From: Chaetoceros tenuissimus
Taxonomy: Eukaryota > Bacillariophyta > Thalassiosirophyceae > Chaetocerotales > Chaetocerotaceae
Assembly (NCBI GenBank): GCA_021927905.1
Contig: BLLK01000061.1
Location: 235,810 to 299,809 of the forward strand
Length of the DNA stretch: 64,000 bases
Direction of reading: 5' to 3'
Of this stretch, positions 1 through 10,542 are shown one piece after another. The position numbers were made by a program, and so were the translations under genes. A model generated the notes under the pieces. The model was not told where the DNA came from. It searched no databases and worked only from the letters and a program-made list of their open reading frames with translations. The first letter of the stretch is position 1; every line of letters starts with the position of its first letter.

Positions 1-3000
1 AGGTTGCCTTTTTCATATTCTTTCTCTAGAAATGATAAGATTTCGAGCACATTTTTTGGGGCATCTTTATGACCACATTTTGCATATGCGTTGAGTACAG
101 TACCGTAAGTTATTATAGTTGGAGTGAGGTATGTATCCCCTGTAGCACTTCTCTTTTCCATTAGTTGCAGAATTTCTCGAGCTTTATTGCCAGCATCCTC
201 GCTCTTTGTATGAGCCCAGCAATTCATCACAGCCGCAAAGGTTAGCTTATCGGGTCGAATATTTTCATCAGTCTCGCCTAGCTCGCTCATTAAAAGAAGT
301 ACATCTTCTGCTTTTTTCGCAGCATCTTTGCGTTTAGAGCTCGAAATGCACTTTATCTTTAGATAAAAGTTTAGTGAGAACATTGGCCCAACTAAATGGA
401 AGAATAAGATAATGCGGTTGAGAGTTCACTTACCAAACTGTTATAAGTGTATCTGTTAGCTTTCAAACCTTCTGCCTTCATCTGACTTATAAGGTCTTCG
501 GCCAATTTAGTGTTGTCATTTTTGGAATAGGAGATAGTATTAATGATTGAAGTGTAAGTGATAGCATCTGGCAAGGGTAGTGTCAAGGAACTGGGACACT
601 GTTTTGAAAAATTCTTCATTCTCGTAAGGACCTCCATGGCGCGGGTATTCTTTTCCTTTAGAGAAGCACACTTTGAGAGAGCATCTATATAACAGTTGTA
701 ACATGCTGTATTTGGTATAATTTCACTTTTTCCATCTAGAAATCTTTCTTCTAAAGAGTCCAACAGCTTTTCCATTTCTTTAAGAAAGTTTTCGCCATGT
801 CTTGTTTGCTTTGCGAGTGCACCAAGAATATGAACGTATGCGTTGACACTAAGATTTACGTGTTCATCTTCTTCCCATTCCTTAAGCATCCTCAAGGCCT
901 CCTTGACATACACTCCTTCTTTTGCATTGCTTAACGCAGATAGATATGTGTTGTATGTTATATCATCAGGGGCTACGTGAATATCTCCCTTTTTATAAGA
1001 ATGAAGCATCTCCTCAAAGAGAAGCTTAAGCTCTTCGATTTCACCAGAAGAGGCGAATATTTTCAACATGATGTTGTATGCAATAGTCGTGGGTTGTACT
1101 GAAGAATCGCTGTCTTCGCCCATCTGCTTCATTCGTCTAAATATTTGTTGTGCAACGCGTATACATTCTTCGTCAAATTGACTCTGTTTAGAAAGAGCGT
1201 CCAGCGTGGTACAAAAAGAAATTGAATCGGGTTTCAACGTTTCCATTCCATTAGAATATAATTCTAGAGATCTTTCAAGCAGTTCAACTGCTTGGAGTCC
1301 GGCATTCCTTTTCTCCGACCTTGCCATTGCTGAAATGACAGAAGAATATGAGATGGTATCAGGATAAATATTTGTATCATTCAAAGATTCTGAGATATTC
1401 TCCATCTGTTGCAAAATATTCAATGCATTCTCTGCTGCATTTGGTTCTTTTGATTTAGCCCATGCATCAATCACTGTGTTGAAAGAAATCAAGTTTGGTT
1501 TGACATCTCTTTCTGAATTTTCTGATAGAGTAATCATCCTATTAAGTATCGCTTCTGACCTGTGAGGTTTACCAGCATTGGCCCATGCCTTAATCACATT
1601 AGAATAAGTAATTGTATCAGGTTGTGCATCTTCACGCTTTGTTGTTTGATATCTTTCTTCTACACGTGTCAAAAGAGTATCAGCTTCTAGTGCACGTTCG
1701 TATTGCTCTTGAGAATTGTTGCTCTTAAAGTCAATTTTGGACGAAATCGCATTTATTGCAATGTTGTAGCTATGTGATAGTTTAGATTTGAATGAGAAAT
1801 ACAATTTTTGCATAGCAACAAACATTTTGGATGTCCTATAGAACTTACGATATCACATCTGCATAGGCAGCCGTAGGTCTCAAGGAGCTTTCGGTAGTAT
1901 CAAACGTTTTGGGATCCAAATCAACATCTTCAGTCTGCTCCATTCTGTCTAAATAGCAGCGTATCCTATCACTAGTTGAAAGTTTACTGCCTGAATTCTG
2001 AATATATAAAACTCGGAGAACATGATTGTAAGAAAGGGTATTTGGCCGTAAGTTCTCATCTTTTGTTTCAAAATAGGCATTCTCCATTTGGCTCAATTTT
2101 TCCTCCATCGCTGACACTACTTTGTACGGTGACCGTATATTTGACATTTTCCCATTTGTCTCAATACTACCTCCAAAATATTCATCAAGCAATTTCAATT
2201 TTGGATTCGATGTAGATGCATTATCTAGTAACACTGCCCATTTCATCCAAGTATAGATAATAGCATTCTCACTTTCTGTAGTTGGACGTAGTAAATGCTC
2301 ATTATCAATTTTCAAACCTTCCATGACGTCAATAATCCGGAAAGCATCACATAGCGCAGGTGCCCAAGTTTCAACATTGATATTTAGTGTTCCACTTGCG
2401 GATGAATATTGCATGATATCATGACCGCTAGAGTCAAGTTCCAATTTGTGCAAAGAAGGATTTGTACAAGGTAAAAGATAAGAATCAATCATATAGGCAA
2501 ATATAAGGCTAGCATCTTTGCCAAGTACTCTATTTGCAAAGTCATATTTTCCTTCTGAACATTTGTCAATTTGCATAATCCAATTCAAAACACGTTCAGC
2601 TTGTTTCGGACCATAATCTCCATAGTTCTTTTCATCATTTGTATTTTCCAAATCATGTGGACATCGTAAACCCTTCACATGAGAACTGTAGATTGCACAA
2701 AAGGGATGAAAGTACATAGGCCATTTTGTACTCCAAAAATGCAGCACAACTCTTGCATCATTCACAAGAGATTCTAGATTCTTTTCAAGTTGCTCTTTTA
2801 ATTCTTTACTGCCCATATCGAGAGCTAAGAGATTCTTCGTAACTTGTTCCATAGAATCAAGTTGAGTAATTGCCATTTTCTTTTGTGCAGGATTAAGACC
2901 TTGTGCTTTGATCAAAGATGACTTGCTATTGAATCCTTGTCCAACATTAAACACTTTTCTACTTTCATTGTTTCTCCGTGACTTTTCTTTCTTCATCTCC

Positions 3001-3206
3001 TTCAAAGTCGAAAAATATGAGAAAGATTTTTTTGCTCGATTTGTTATTGGAATTTTATATTTCAAGAAATGGGTACCGCACTGACTAGAAGAATCTCGAC
3101 GAGTGACATTGTTCAAAACTGATGCATTAGATCCACATTTCCAATCTCTTCTTTGTACACATTTTGAAAGATTTTTTCGAAGCCCATTACAGGAATGGCG
3201 AGGCAT
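1..3206 (-). CDS. Pentatricopeptide repeat (PPR) protein, 3' end outside window
   Basis: Three exons, complement(<1..356, 434..1769, 1849..3206), separated by GT-AG introns of 77 bp (357-433) and 79 bp (1770-1848). Splicing restores continuous PPR motifs: across the first junction the frame reads DVISYNIAINAIS, across the second YTYNSLIKCISSSK. At least twelve 35-residue PPR-like units are visible, each opening with a Tyr/Phe-rich helix such as ITYSNVIKAWA, ISFNTVIDAWAK or IITYGTVLNAYAK. PPR proteins bind organellar RNA and act in its processing, editing or translation. The start at 3206 (MPRHSCNGLRKN) is preferred because the following 40 residues are basic and poor in acids, like a mitochondrial presequence. 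An in-frame ATG at 3281 is the alternative. The frame is still open at base 1, so the C-terminus lies outside. No DYW or SMR domain is seen in the part present. The RNA target is unknown. Confidence 0.88.
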
Positions 3207-3644
3207 TATGCTGTCTTGTTTATAATCTACTCTAATCTGTAATCTGCAGGTAGACACCCCTTTCCCCACAGTAAACAGCAAACCTTGAAACGTGTAGTAT
3301 TCACTTTTTCAGTATTAAAGGAAGAAGAATTCAACAGTGAGTTTTTGCAATGATTAATACTTTTGACTCTCATTTTTCTTTTCGATGAAAAGATGGAGAG
3401 TTGATTGTTGATTGGTTGACAGTACAGCAGCAAGATAGCAACCCAAAGCAGCTAGGGCTGCTAGCTAAAGAAATATTACGGCTAGCTATTTAAGAGAAGT
3501 TGGCTATCTTCTTCATCTGGAGCAACAGAAGAAGAAACAAACTAACAACGAAGAAAAAACATCACCGAGCACCGAGTTTCCGTGAAAAGTAATTGAAAGT
3601 GTGCTGCCAGAAGTTTAAAGTAAGATATAATATGAGCAATAGCA
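3207..3644. promoter_or_regulatory. Divergent intergenic region between PPR gene and Pol eta gene
   Basis: These 438 bp separate two divergently transcribed genes and must hold both promoters and 5' UTRs. It is AT-rich. No clear TATA box or other element could be assigned. The repeated GCTAGC/GCTAGGG-type words near 3450-3490 are noted without a function. Confidence 0.4.
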
Positions 3645-5999
3645 ATGATATCAGATAGTAAGAGCCACAATCGCACAATAGTCCACTTAGATCTTGACGC
3701 ATTCTACTGCGCTTGCGAAAGAGAATTGAATCCATCTTTAAACGGCAAAGCACTTGCTGTCAGTCAATACAATCCATATGGAAATCTACATGAAACGCAT
3801 TCGAGTCAAACTGACATCCGGCTAGTGGCTGCAGGAGGTAAAAAGAAGCTAAATGCTGATTGTAATGGTTCGATGATTGCTGTGTCTTACGAGGCGAGAA
3901 GGCATGGCGTGAAACGTAATGATCGAGGTGTAGATGCCATATCCAAGTGTCCAGATTTAAACATTGTTCAGGTTCCTGTCAAACGTGGAAAGGCAGATTT
4001 GACAATGTATAGAAATGCGAGTCATAGAATCATGAATCAACTTATTTATGCTATATTGAATGAATTTCAAATACCTAATGTGGAAATACAAAGATGTGAT
4101 GTGCTCGTAGAAAAGGCTTCGATTGATGAAATCTATATTGACCTAACTTTCCCAGTAGACAAAATGACAGAAATAATATTATCACTACAGAAAGATATGA
4201 ATTCAAACTCTGTGGAAAAGAAAGATTTCGTTGGCGATTATAGGTGGAAGCTATGGCAGCATTTGGTAGAACTAGGGACGGATTTGGGGTCCACGACAGT
4301 TGGGGGGATAGAAGTACTTTCAGAAGCAGCTCGTAAAGCAAATCAATTATCCAAAAATGAAGTTAGAAAGGGGTCTAAGTTTCAGGTGCTTGAAACTACT
4401 CTTGACGAAGGAAGTCTATCTTGGTGGCAAAGGGATATTAAGACATGGACTCCAATAGAAATTCATCTTGCTTGTGGTTCAGCATTGGTGGCCAAAGCAA
4501 GAGAATCAGTGCGTTTGAAATTCATGCATGATGGATTCGATGTTTTTACATTATCAGCAGGGATTTCTTCAAATAAGACTCTTGCAAAACTAGCATCAGG
4601 TCTCAAGAAACCAAATAGACAAACTATTATCAACCCAAGTGATGAAAAGGCTTTGCAATCATTATTTCATCCGATGCCAGTTTCTCGTTTACGGGGACTT
4701 GGAGGCAAATTTGGAATAGAAGTTAAACAAAGATTAAATATAGAAACAGTAGGTGATTTGGCAAAAGTTCCATTGACAAGAATAAGGTCAGAGTATCCAC
4801 CATCAGTTGATGACGATAAAGATATTTCAGAATATTTATACACAATAGGGAGAGGGATTTGTATGGAGGAAGTATCTGAAAGGACTGCCGAAAAATCAAT
4901 GTCGTCTGGCAAAACGTTCCGCAATGCTCTCGCACTAAAAGCTAACGACGAAGAAACAATCAAAAAGTGGATGTCCGAATTAGTTGGGGGATTACTAGAA
5001 AGGTTAGATGTTGATTTAGAAGAGAACAATCGAATGCCGAGTGTTTTAGCACTTTCATTGAAAGTAGATGATAAAAGCACCATGACAAAGTCAATGAAGG
5101 CTCCAACCGAATTGATGCATATACACTTTCTTTCACATACTATGAAACTCTTGAAACAGTATTCACTGAACAAAGAAAGTAAAATATATGGAATGACTGT
5201 CACAGCGTCAAATTTTCATGAAGTAGCAACTGGAAATGCTTCCATCACTGGATTCTTTCAGAAAGTGGCACCAGGAACAAAAGTGAAGTCAACCCCAACT
5301 AGGATGAAAGCAAGAGTTGCTTCACCAAAAGCTAAGCGAATCAAGACATTTCAAAATATTTTGGACGCATTTGAGGAACAAGGTGCAACAAGAAGCCCTA
5401 CCAAGAGTAAGACTAGTCCTATGCGCTGCAGCACTGTGAAGAAAAGTGAGGGGGGTAAAGAATCACATTCATCCTTAGCCGCAGCATTTGCAAAGTCCAA
5501 GAAATCACAATTAGATACCGAAGAAGATGTAAAACAAGATATAATTGTATCACCAGATGGCCAGAAGCCAACCAAGTCCGAAAAAAGTCATGACCTAGAT
5601 GCTGAAGACGAAGTGAAGGAAAAGGAAAGTACCTTTATCAACTCGGATGGTTTGGATACATCAGTCCTTTCGCAACTTCCTTTGGCCATTCAATCTGAAA
5701 TTAGGGTTTCTAAGATGAAAAATATCAAAGTTAAAAAGACCGACGAAAAATCTCCATTGCAAAATTGGTTGTCCAAAAGTACAAAAGCTTCGACAGCAAA
5801 AAAGAAAGCAAAGGCAGCCTACAAGCCGCGCAAACTACAACAACAAAAGATTTCAATCAAGAGCCAAAAAGCAGTGGAAACAAAGAAATTTCTTCCTAAC
5901 TCTGAAGAGATAGATTTATCTGTAGTAGCAGAGTTACCTTTTCATATTCAAGCAATGATTCGGAAAGAAATGAAAATGACGGCTAGGAAGAAGAGATGA
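3645..5999 (+). CDS. POLH: DNA polymerase eta (Y-family translesion polymerase)
   Basis: Single-exon ORF of 784 aa. It inserts nucleotides opposite damaged template bases (the family member best known for cyclobutane pyrimidine dimers) at stalled nuclear forks. Visible signatures: the first catalytic segment HLDLDAFYCACE (Asp near 16 and 18), VSYEARRHGV, the second catalytic segment SIDEIYIDL (Asp161-Glu162), and the eta-type GISSNKTLAKLASGLKKPNRQT followed by a helix-hairpin-helix-like LRGLGGKFG. This block resembles Pol eta more than kappa, iota or Rev1. The tail is Lys/Ser-rich, with a PIP-box-like SITGFFQK near residue 530 and two ubiquitin-binding-motif (UBM) matches: TSVLSQLPLAIQSEI near 670-690 and LSVVAELPFHIQAMI near 755-775. 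Tandem UBMs instead of a UBZ finger recall plant Pol eta. Start: first in-frame ATG. An out-of-frame ATG lies just upstream at 3632. Confidence 0.93.
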   Translation: MISDSKSHNRTIVHLDLDAFYCACERELNPSLNGKALAVSQYNPYGNLHETHSSQTDIRLVAAGGKKKLNADCNGSMIAVSYEARRHGVKRNDRGVDAISKCPDLNIVQVPVKRGKADLTMYRNASHRIMNQLIYAILNEFQIPNVEIQRCDVLVEKASIDEIYIDLTFPVDKMTEIILSLQKDMNSNSVEKKDFVGDYRWKLWQHLVELGTDLGSTTVGGIEVLSEAARKANQLSKNEVRKGSKFQVLETTLDEGSLSWWQRDIKTWTPIEIHLACGSALVAKARESVRLKFMHDGFDVFTLSAGISSNKTLAKLASGLKKPNRQTIINPSDEKALQSLFHPMPVSRLRGLGGKFGIEVKQRLNIETVGDLAKVPLTRIRSEYPPSVDDDKDISEYLYTIGRGICMEEVSERTAEKSMSSGKTFRNALALKANDEETIKKWMSELVGGLLERLDVDLEENNRMPSVLALSLKVDDKSTMTKSMKAPTELMHIHFLSHTMKLLKQYSLNKESKIYGMTVTASNFHEVATGNASITGFFQKVAPGTKVKSTPTRMKARVASPKAKRIKTFQNILDAFEEQGATRSPTKSKTSPMRCSTVKKSEGGKESHSSLAAAFAKSKKSQLDTEEDVKQDIIVSPDGQKPTKSEKSHDLDAEDEVKEKESTFINSDGLDTSVLSQLPLAIQSEIRVSKMKNIKVKKTDEKSPLQNWLSKSTKASTAKKKAKAAYKPRKLQQQKISIKSQKAVETKKFLPNSEEIDLSVVAELPFHIQAMIRKEMKMTARKKR

Positions 6000-6218
6000 T
6001 GTTGGGAGTGTCAAAAGGCTATTTTAACAATTTACTAAAATAGCCAATCAGCGAAAACTTTCCCTCTCTTTTGGTTTTCACACTTTTTACTTTTTCTTTT
6101 TTACATCACCTCTACTCTAGTAAGGTATCTAGTTGTGAAGTGCACCTTTAATTGCGACCACTATACTTCGTCGAATACAATTGAACAATATATATATATA
6201 TATATATATATCAGTAAT
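6000..6218. repeat. Short intergenic region with (TA)n microsatellite
   Basis: Intergenic stretch between Pol eta and CenH3. A (TA)n tract of about 22 bp at 6189-6210 ends 8 bp before the CenH3 start codon, so it lies in the promoter or 5' leader and could be length-polymorphic. Confidence 0.6.
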
Positions 6219-6692
6219 ATGGCACGTTTAAAGGCAACAGCTCGGAGGAAGGCGCCAGATGCAAAAGCTCCGCCAAGAAAACGTCGGAGGAGGCCAGGTG
6301 AGTGATTTCGACTATTTCGTAACTTTTCTATTTCACGATGAACCTCTATTATTACAAATTACTTTTACCAATATACGTACTCTCACCTATATATAACTTA
6401 AATTTTAGGTGAAGCAGCGCTGAAGGAGATAAGAAAATATCAAGCAAGTTCTGATTTGCTGTTACGAAGATTACCTTTTGCACGGCTGGTTCGAGAAATA
6501 CAAATGAGTCTAACGAGACAACCATACAGATGGCAAGGTAGTGCAATTTTGGCTTTACAAGAAGCTGCAGAAGCTCATTTAGTCGGATTATTCGAAGATT
6601 GTAATCTTTGTGCAATCCATGCTAAAAGGGTCACCATTATGCCAAAAGATATGCAACTTGCTCGACGTATTCGTGGATTACAAAGAGAGTAG
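6219..6692 (+). CDS. CENH3: Centromeric histone H3 variant (CenH3/CENP-A)
   Basis: Two exons, 6219..6297 and 6409..6692, with a 111-bp GTGAGT...TTTTAG intron; the product is 120 aa. It replaces H3 in centromeric nucleosomes and seeds the kinetochore. The histone fold is clear: [27 protein letters not shown], then [19 protein letters not shown] and [20 protein letters not shown]. CenH3 hallmarks are visible. The N-tail is only about 30 residues, very Arg/Lys-rich and unlike the canonical ARTKQTARKS tail. Loop 1 ([15 protein letters not shown]) is one residue longer than in canonical H3, with Trp in place of the usual Phe, as in CENP-A. The C-terminus ends in RIRGLQRE rather than RIRGERA. A divergent non-centromeric H3 variant is the alternative but is less likely. 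Confidence 0.88.
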
Positions 6693-6855
6693 CATAGGTA
6701 ATAGCTAAGTGGAAGCGGGCAAATGATGAAAACATAACATTAGAACGAGTATTGCAGTATTGGGATAACGCAATAATTTGTATAATAGAATTGATTTATA
6801 ATCTTAAAAAATCTAAAAACTTTAACCTACAAGTTCATAAAGGTTCAAACTCCTC

Positions 6856-8186
6856 TCAATATCCTAGCTTTGGATTAACTGGATTAAGAAGGTTTTGGCC
6901 GCATATGAATCGCGGCAAGTTTTCATAGACGAAAAACTCTGTTGCCTCGTGCATGAAAGTCGAAGTCTGGTCCATATTATGAGGCGATATCAAGACATTT
7001 TCAAGATCCCACAATTCATTCGACTCTGGTAATGGCTCTTCACAAAATACATCCATAGCTGCTCCTTTTAGCTTTCCATTTTTCAATGCCGCGATTAAAG
7101 CATCTTCGTCAATGACAGGTCCTCGTCCGAGAGAGATGAATACGGCATTCTCCTTCACTGCATCAAACGCGTCTGCATTAATCATTCCTCTAGTTTCAAC
7201 AGTTGACGGAGCTGAAGAAACAATATAATCAGATTCGCTCATGAGTTTGTTGAGACTCTTTTTGTCCGTACCGTATACTGCACTACAATAAGGATCATTT
7301 GCAGAGAGTTTTGGATTACGACGAAGAGCGACAATCTTCATTCCATAAACATGAGCTAACTTTGCACATGCTCTTCCAATGTCTCCATATCCAACAATAC
7401 CTAATGTTTTCCCACGCAATTCTTCAACGTCATACTTTTCCCAATTCTTTGATTTCTGCTGTTTCATCAATCTAAAAATTGTTTGAAATGAGTGAACGAT
7501 AGGAAAATATCAATTTCATACAACACTACACTTTACACTTACCTTGGTAAATCTTTTGCAAAATAGGAACATGCCATCATGGTATATTCTGCCAGAGAAG
7601 AGCTGAATTGCCCCTTTGCATTTGTCATAAATACTGGTAACTCGGACAGTGCATCAGATACAACGAAATCAATACCAGCTGATCGTACATGTACCCATTC
7701 AATACTAGGATATCTTGCCAAAAGCAAAGGAAGTTGCTTTCTTGCTTTTGGACATGACGGAGAAACAAACACTACATTAGGTTCATTCACTCCAACGTCT
7801 TCAAAATCGACAAGTTTTGTACCAGTCTTTAGAATTTGAGCTCCATAAGGAAGACTTTCAAATAGTGCTGAATTGGCCTCGTCGTCTGGATCAGAAAGGT
7901 TCAATATCTTTGCTTCTCTCTGAATGCTGTCTGGTGAAATGTTGATAATATAGTCATATTTTCCCTTGGTTGCATATTCCTCTCTATTCCAAAATTTGTA
8001 TTTTTTCATGGATGGATCAGCATTCTCTGATGGAATGACTACAGGCCCACTGAGGATAGACGAGGTGCAATATGATCTTTTCCCAGATGCTGCAGATGGA
8101 ATATCCAAAATCTTTTGAATTCTAGAGCTCTTTTTCGACTCATGAAGAATCTGACGTGAGAAGGCCGATACCCGTGACATAAACAT
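6856..8186 (-). CDS. D-isomer-specific 2-hydroxyacid dehydrogenase family protein
   Basis: Two exons, complement(6856..7471, 7543..8186), with a 71-bp intron (7472-7542); the product is 419 aa. The family uses NAD(P)H to interconvert 2-keto and D-2-hydroxy acids (glyoxylate, hydroxypyruvate, pyruvate and similar). The C-terminal part holds the Rossmann fingerprint GIVGYGDIGRACAKLA, the ISLGRGPVIDEDALIAAL segment with its conserved Arg, DVFCEEPLPE with the catalytic-pair Glu, and SPHNMDQT with the catalytic His. The N-terminal catalytic subdomain includes WVHVRSAGIDFV and MTNAKGQFSSSLAEYTMMA. About 60 N-terminal residues beginning MFMSRVSAFSRQIL are basic and Ser-rich, suggesting organelle import, probably mitochondrial. 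The substrate cannot be named from sequence. Confidence 0.9.
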
Positions 8187-10542
8187 CGCAACACTGGAAA
8201 CTTATGCTGAATAATCTATAGTATCTGTTTTAGAGTTTAATTATATCAACTGTATGCTTAAAGCACTACGAGTATTATAATTGGAAGCAAGATTTTTATG
8301 CTGAGAAACGTCAAGAAGAGAATTTTCACAAAAGATGAATGAGGATAGGTTGATGACGTCGACAGACACACACTTCAAGATGCCATGATGAGGTCTGTCC
8401 GTCAACCCAGAACACTTGATCTTCACTACTTTTGCATCAAGTCAACGCTGCCGAAATTCTCGTCCAGCGTTGCACAAAATCTTCCGGGTTCTTGAAATTG
8501 GTGTGATTTGTATTCTTCCAACCAGTTGCCGCAATGCAGCAGGTTATAAGTTCAAGTCAAGCAGTGATAAGTGGAATTTTGCCTTCTTGGCAGCACCCCA
8601 CCCCCCAGCCCTTTCCGGGGTACGACGAAGGGGTATATTTTGAGCATTCACCCAAACCCCTCCTCCCCTCTTTCAAGAGGATCCCTCCCTGGGAAAGTCT
8701 CTTTCCATCCAATTTCTTTCTTCTTCCGGGTTTCTCCTCCTGTTCCTCCATGATTCTGTTGGGATTCAGTATTTATATACTTGGACCATTGGTATTCATA
8801 TTTTTTGATAGGATGGCGTGTGGTGGTTGAAGAGTCGTTTCATGTGGGATGTGGAAGAAAAGATGGAATAAAGCTCAGTTGCAATTTGATGAAAGACCAA
8901 CAAGTTGTAGACAAGCAAGGATACTACTCTTGACAAATCTGCTTCACACTTTTCTTGGTGTCGCGATTATTGTCATATACTTGCTTTCTTTTGATCGGAA
9001 AAATATATACAGATTTTGGAGAACATTTTGGGTTTGAAGTGTATCTTTTACCAGCATAGGACAAATCAAGTAGTTGACGGGTAGCTTAATTGGGCAGGTT
9101 GTTGGTTGTGATACTTACAGGCTGGTGGACAAATAATATTTGGTAATTTCGTGCTTGTGGAAGGGATGAATATTGAATTCTCTTGTAGATGAGACATGGA
9201 GGATATGTTATACAAGAAACAACATTGAGTACTTAGCTGCTGCTGTAGTGTTAGGACGAGGGTTGACAAAGATGATGATGAAAAAGCGGAATGAGAAATA
9301 ATAATGGCAGCATCGTAGCTATTTAATCATCAGAGGAGAATCCCAAAAATCGTATCTGAAATGAAGCTCTGCATTACAATCAATTGACACACCACCAAGT
9401 TGTTCCTTGGTATTACTGAAATAGGCATTCTAGCATTTAAATAAATGGAAGCAGAAGGAATAATTCTAGATGAATAAATATACTATAGGCTTGAGATAAG
9501 TTCTGTGTTTCAAAATTGCTACTTTACAATAAATCTCGCCTACTTTACAATACGTGTATCTCATGGTTTCTTTCTAAAATTACTATGGAATCAGTATAGT
9601 GAGCACTATCTACTGAAAAATCCAGATACTTGTGATTCAACATGAGATCAGAGGCTTGTATAAAATTCTTTTTAATTACCTACTTTATTGCCCAAGTATC
9701 AGCAAGTTTCTTTCACATCTTTGAAAAGAAAACGAATTTCCTCTCGCTTTCCTCTCCTTTCTTTCTCTCCTTTTTCGTCCTTCCTTCCTTCCTTCCTTTT
9801 CTCAAAAGTAAAAAATTCTCCACCAGCACCAAAAATTTGCCCTTCCTCCTCTTTCTGGGGAAAACTTTCTCCTTGGCCCTACCTCCTTGGAAAGGAGTCT
9901 CTTTTATTCAAGGGTGAGAATTCAGGCGGAGGAATGGTAGCAATCATTCCTGGAGTGCATATGTACAAAGAAAAGAAGACTCTCTTCTACACCAGAGAGA
10001 TAATATTTGATGTCGAAAATGATGACATCTGCATCTACGAGAAGAAGAGCAAGACTCATGGGAGGTGATTATCGTACTACCTGGAGTGGAAGTGGCTGAT
10101 TCCTGCATCCCAAATACCTGGATATGACAGCCAGAGGGTATAATATTGAGTACCAACACCCACCCTTCCCTCTCCTTTCTCCCTTGGAGCTACAAAACAG
10201 GAGAGCTCCTTCTGATTGCTAGCAATTATTAGGTCTTAGGATTAGGATGGGTCAAAATTATTAAAATTCTTGCTAGTTAAATTAGTTTCAATACATAGCT
10301 AGGAGAAGAAGTTTCTATCTAGCTAGAGTCATATTTTGCATATTTTGAATTCGTTGGCAAATGACTGGCTACGAAGTGCTCACGTAGTAGTTTCATCTCA
10401 AGCCTCAACAAACAACACTGAAACAACAGAACAACAAAAAGAATTTCACAACTCTCATCTTTCTTTGATCTACACTTGCTACTTGACTTGGGTGCTGAAG
10501 TCAGTTTATTTTCTCATTGAATAAAAGAGACGTTCAGTAAAG
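8187..10542. other. Gene-poor intergenic region with polypyrimidine tracts
   Basis: No gene could be supported in 2.36 kb. ORFs here are short, lack recognisable motifs and do not join through splice sites. The + strand is strongly pyrimidine-rich at about 8590-8760 and 9725-9925, the latter including a (TTCC)n run near 9782-9800. Two similar phrases of about 15 bp (CCTGGAGTG context) occur near 9950 and 10080. It probably contains the promoter of the dehydrogenase (left) and of the nucleotidyltransferase (right); a non-coding RNA cannot be excluded. Confidence 0.5.

Noticed and set aside
6189-6210. (TA)n run as a TATA box for CenH3
   Set aside because: It lies 8 bp before the start codon, too close for a core promoter TATA unless the leader is almost absent; kept only as a microsatellite.
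6835-6860. B-box-like GGTTCAAACTCC suggesting a tRNA
   Set aside because: No A box or foldable cloverleaf around it, and it abuts the dehydrogenase stop codon.
8416-9037. Hydrophobic small ORFs in the gene-poor spacer
   Set aside because: No motif, no shared splice structure; hydrophobicity follows from pyrimidine-rich DNA.
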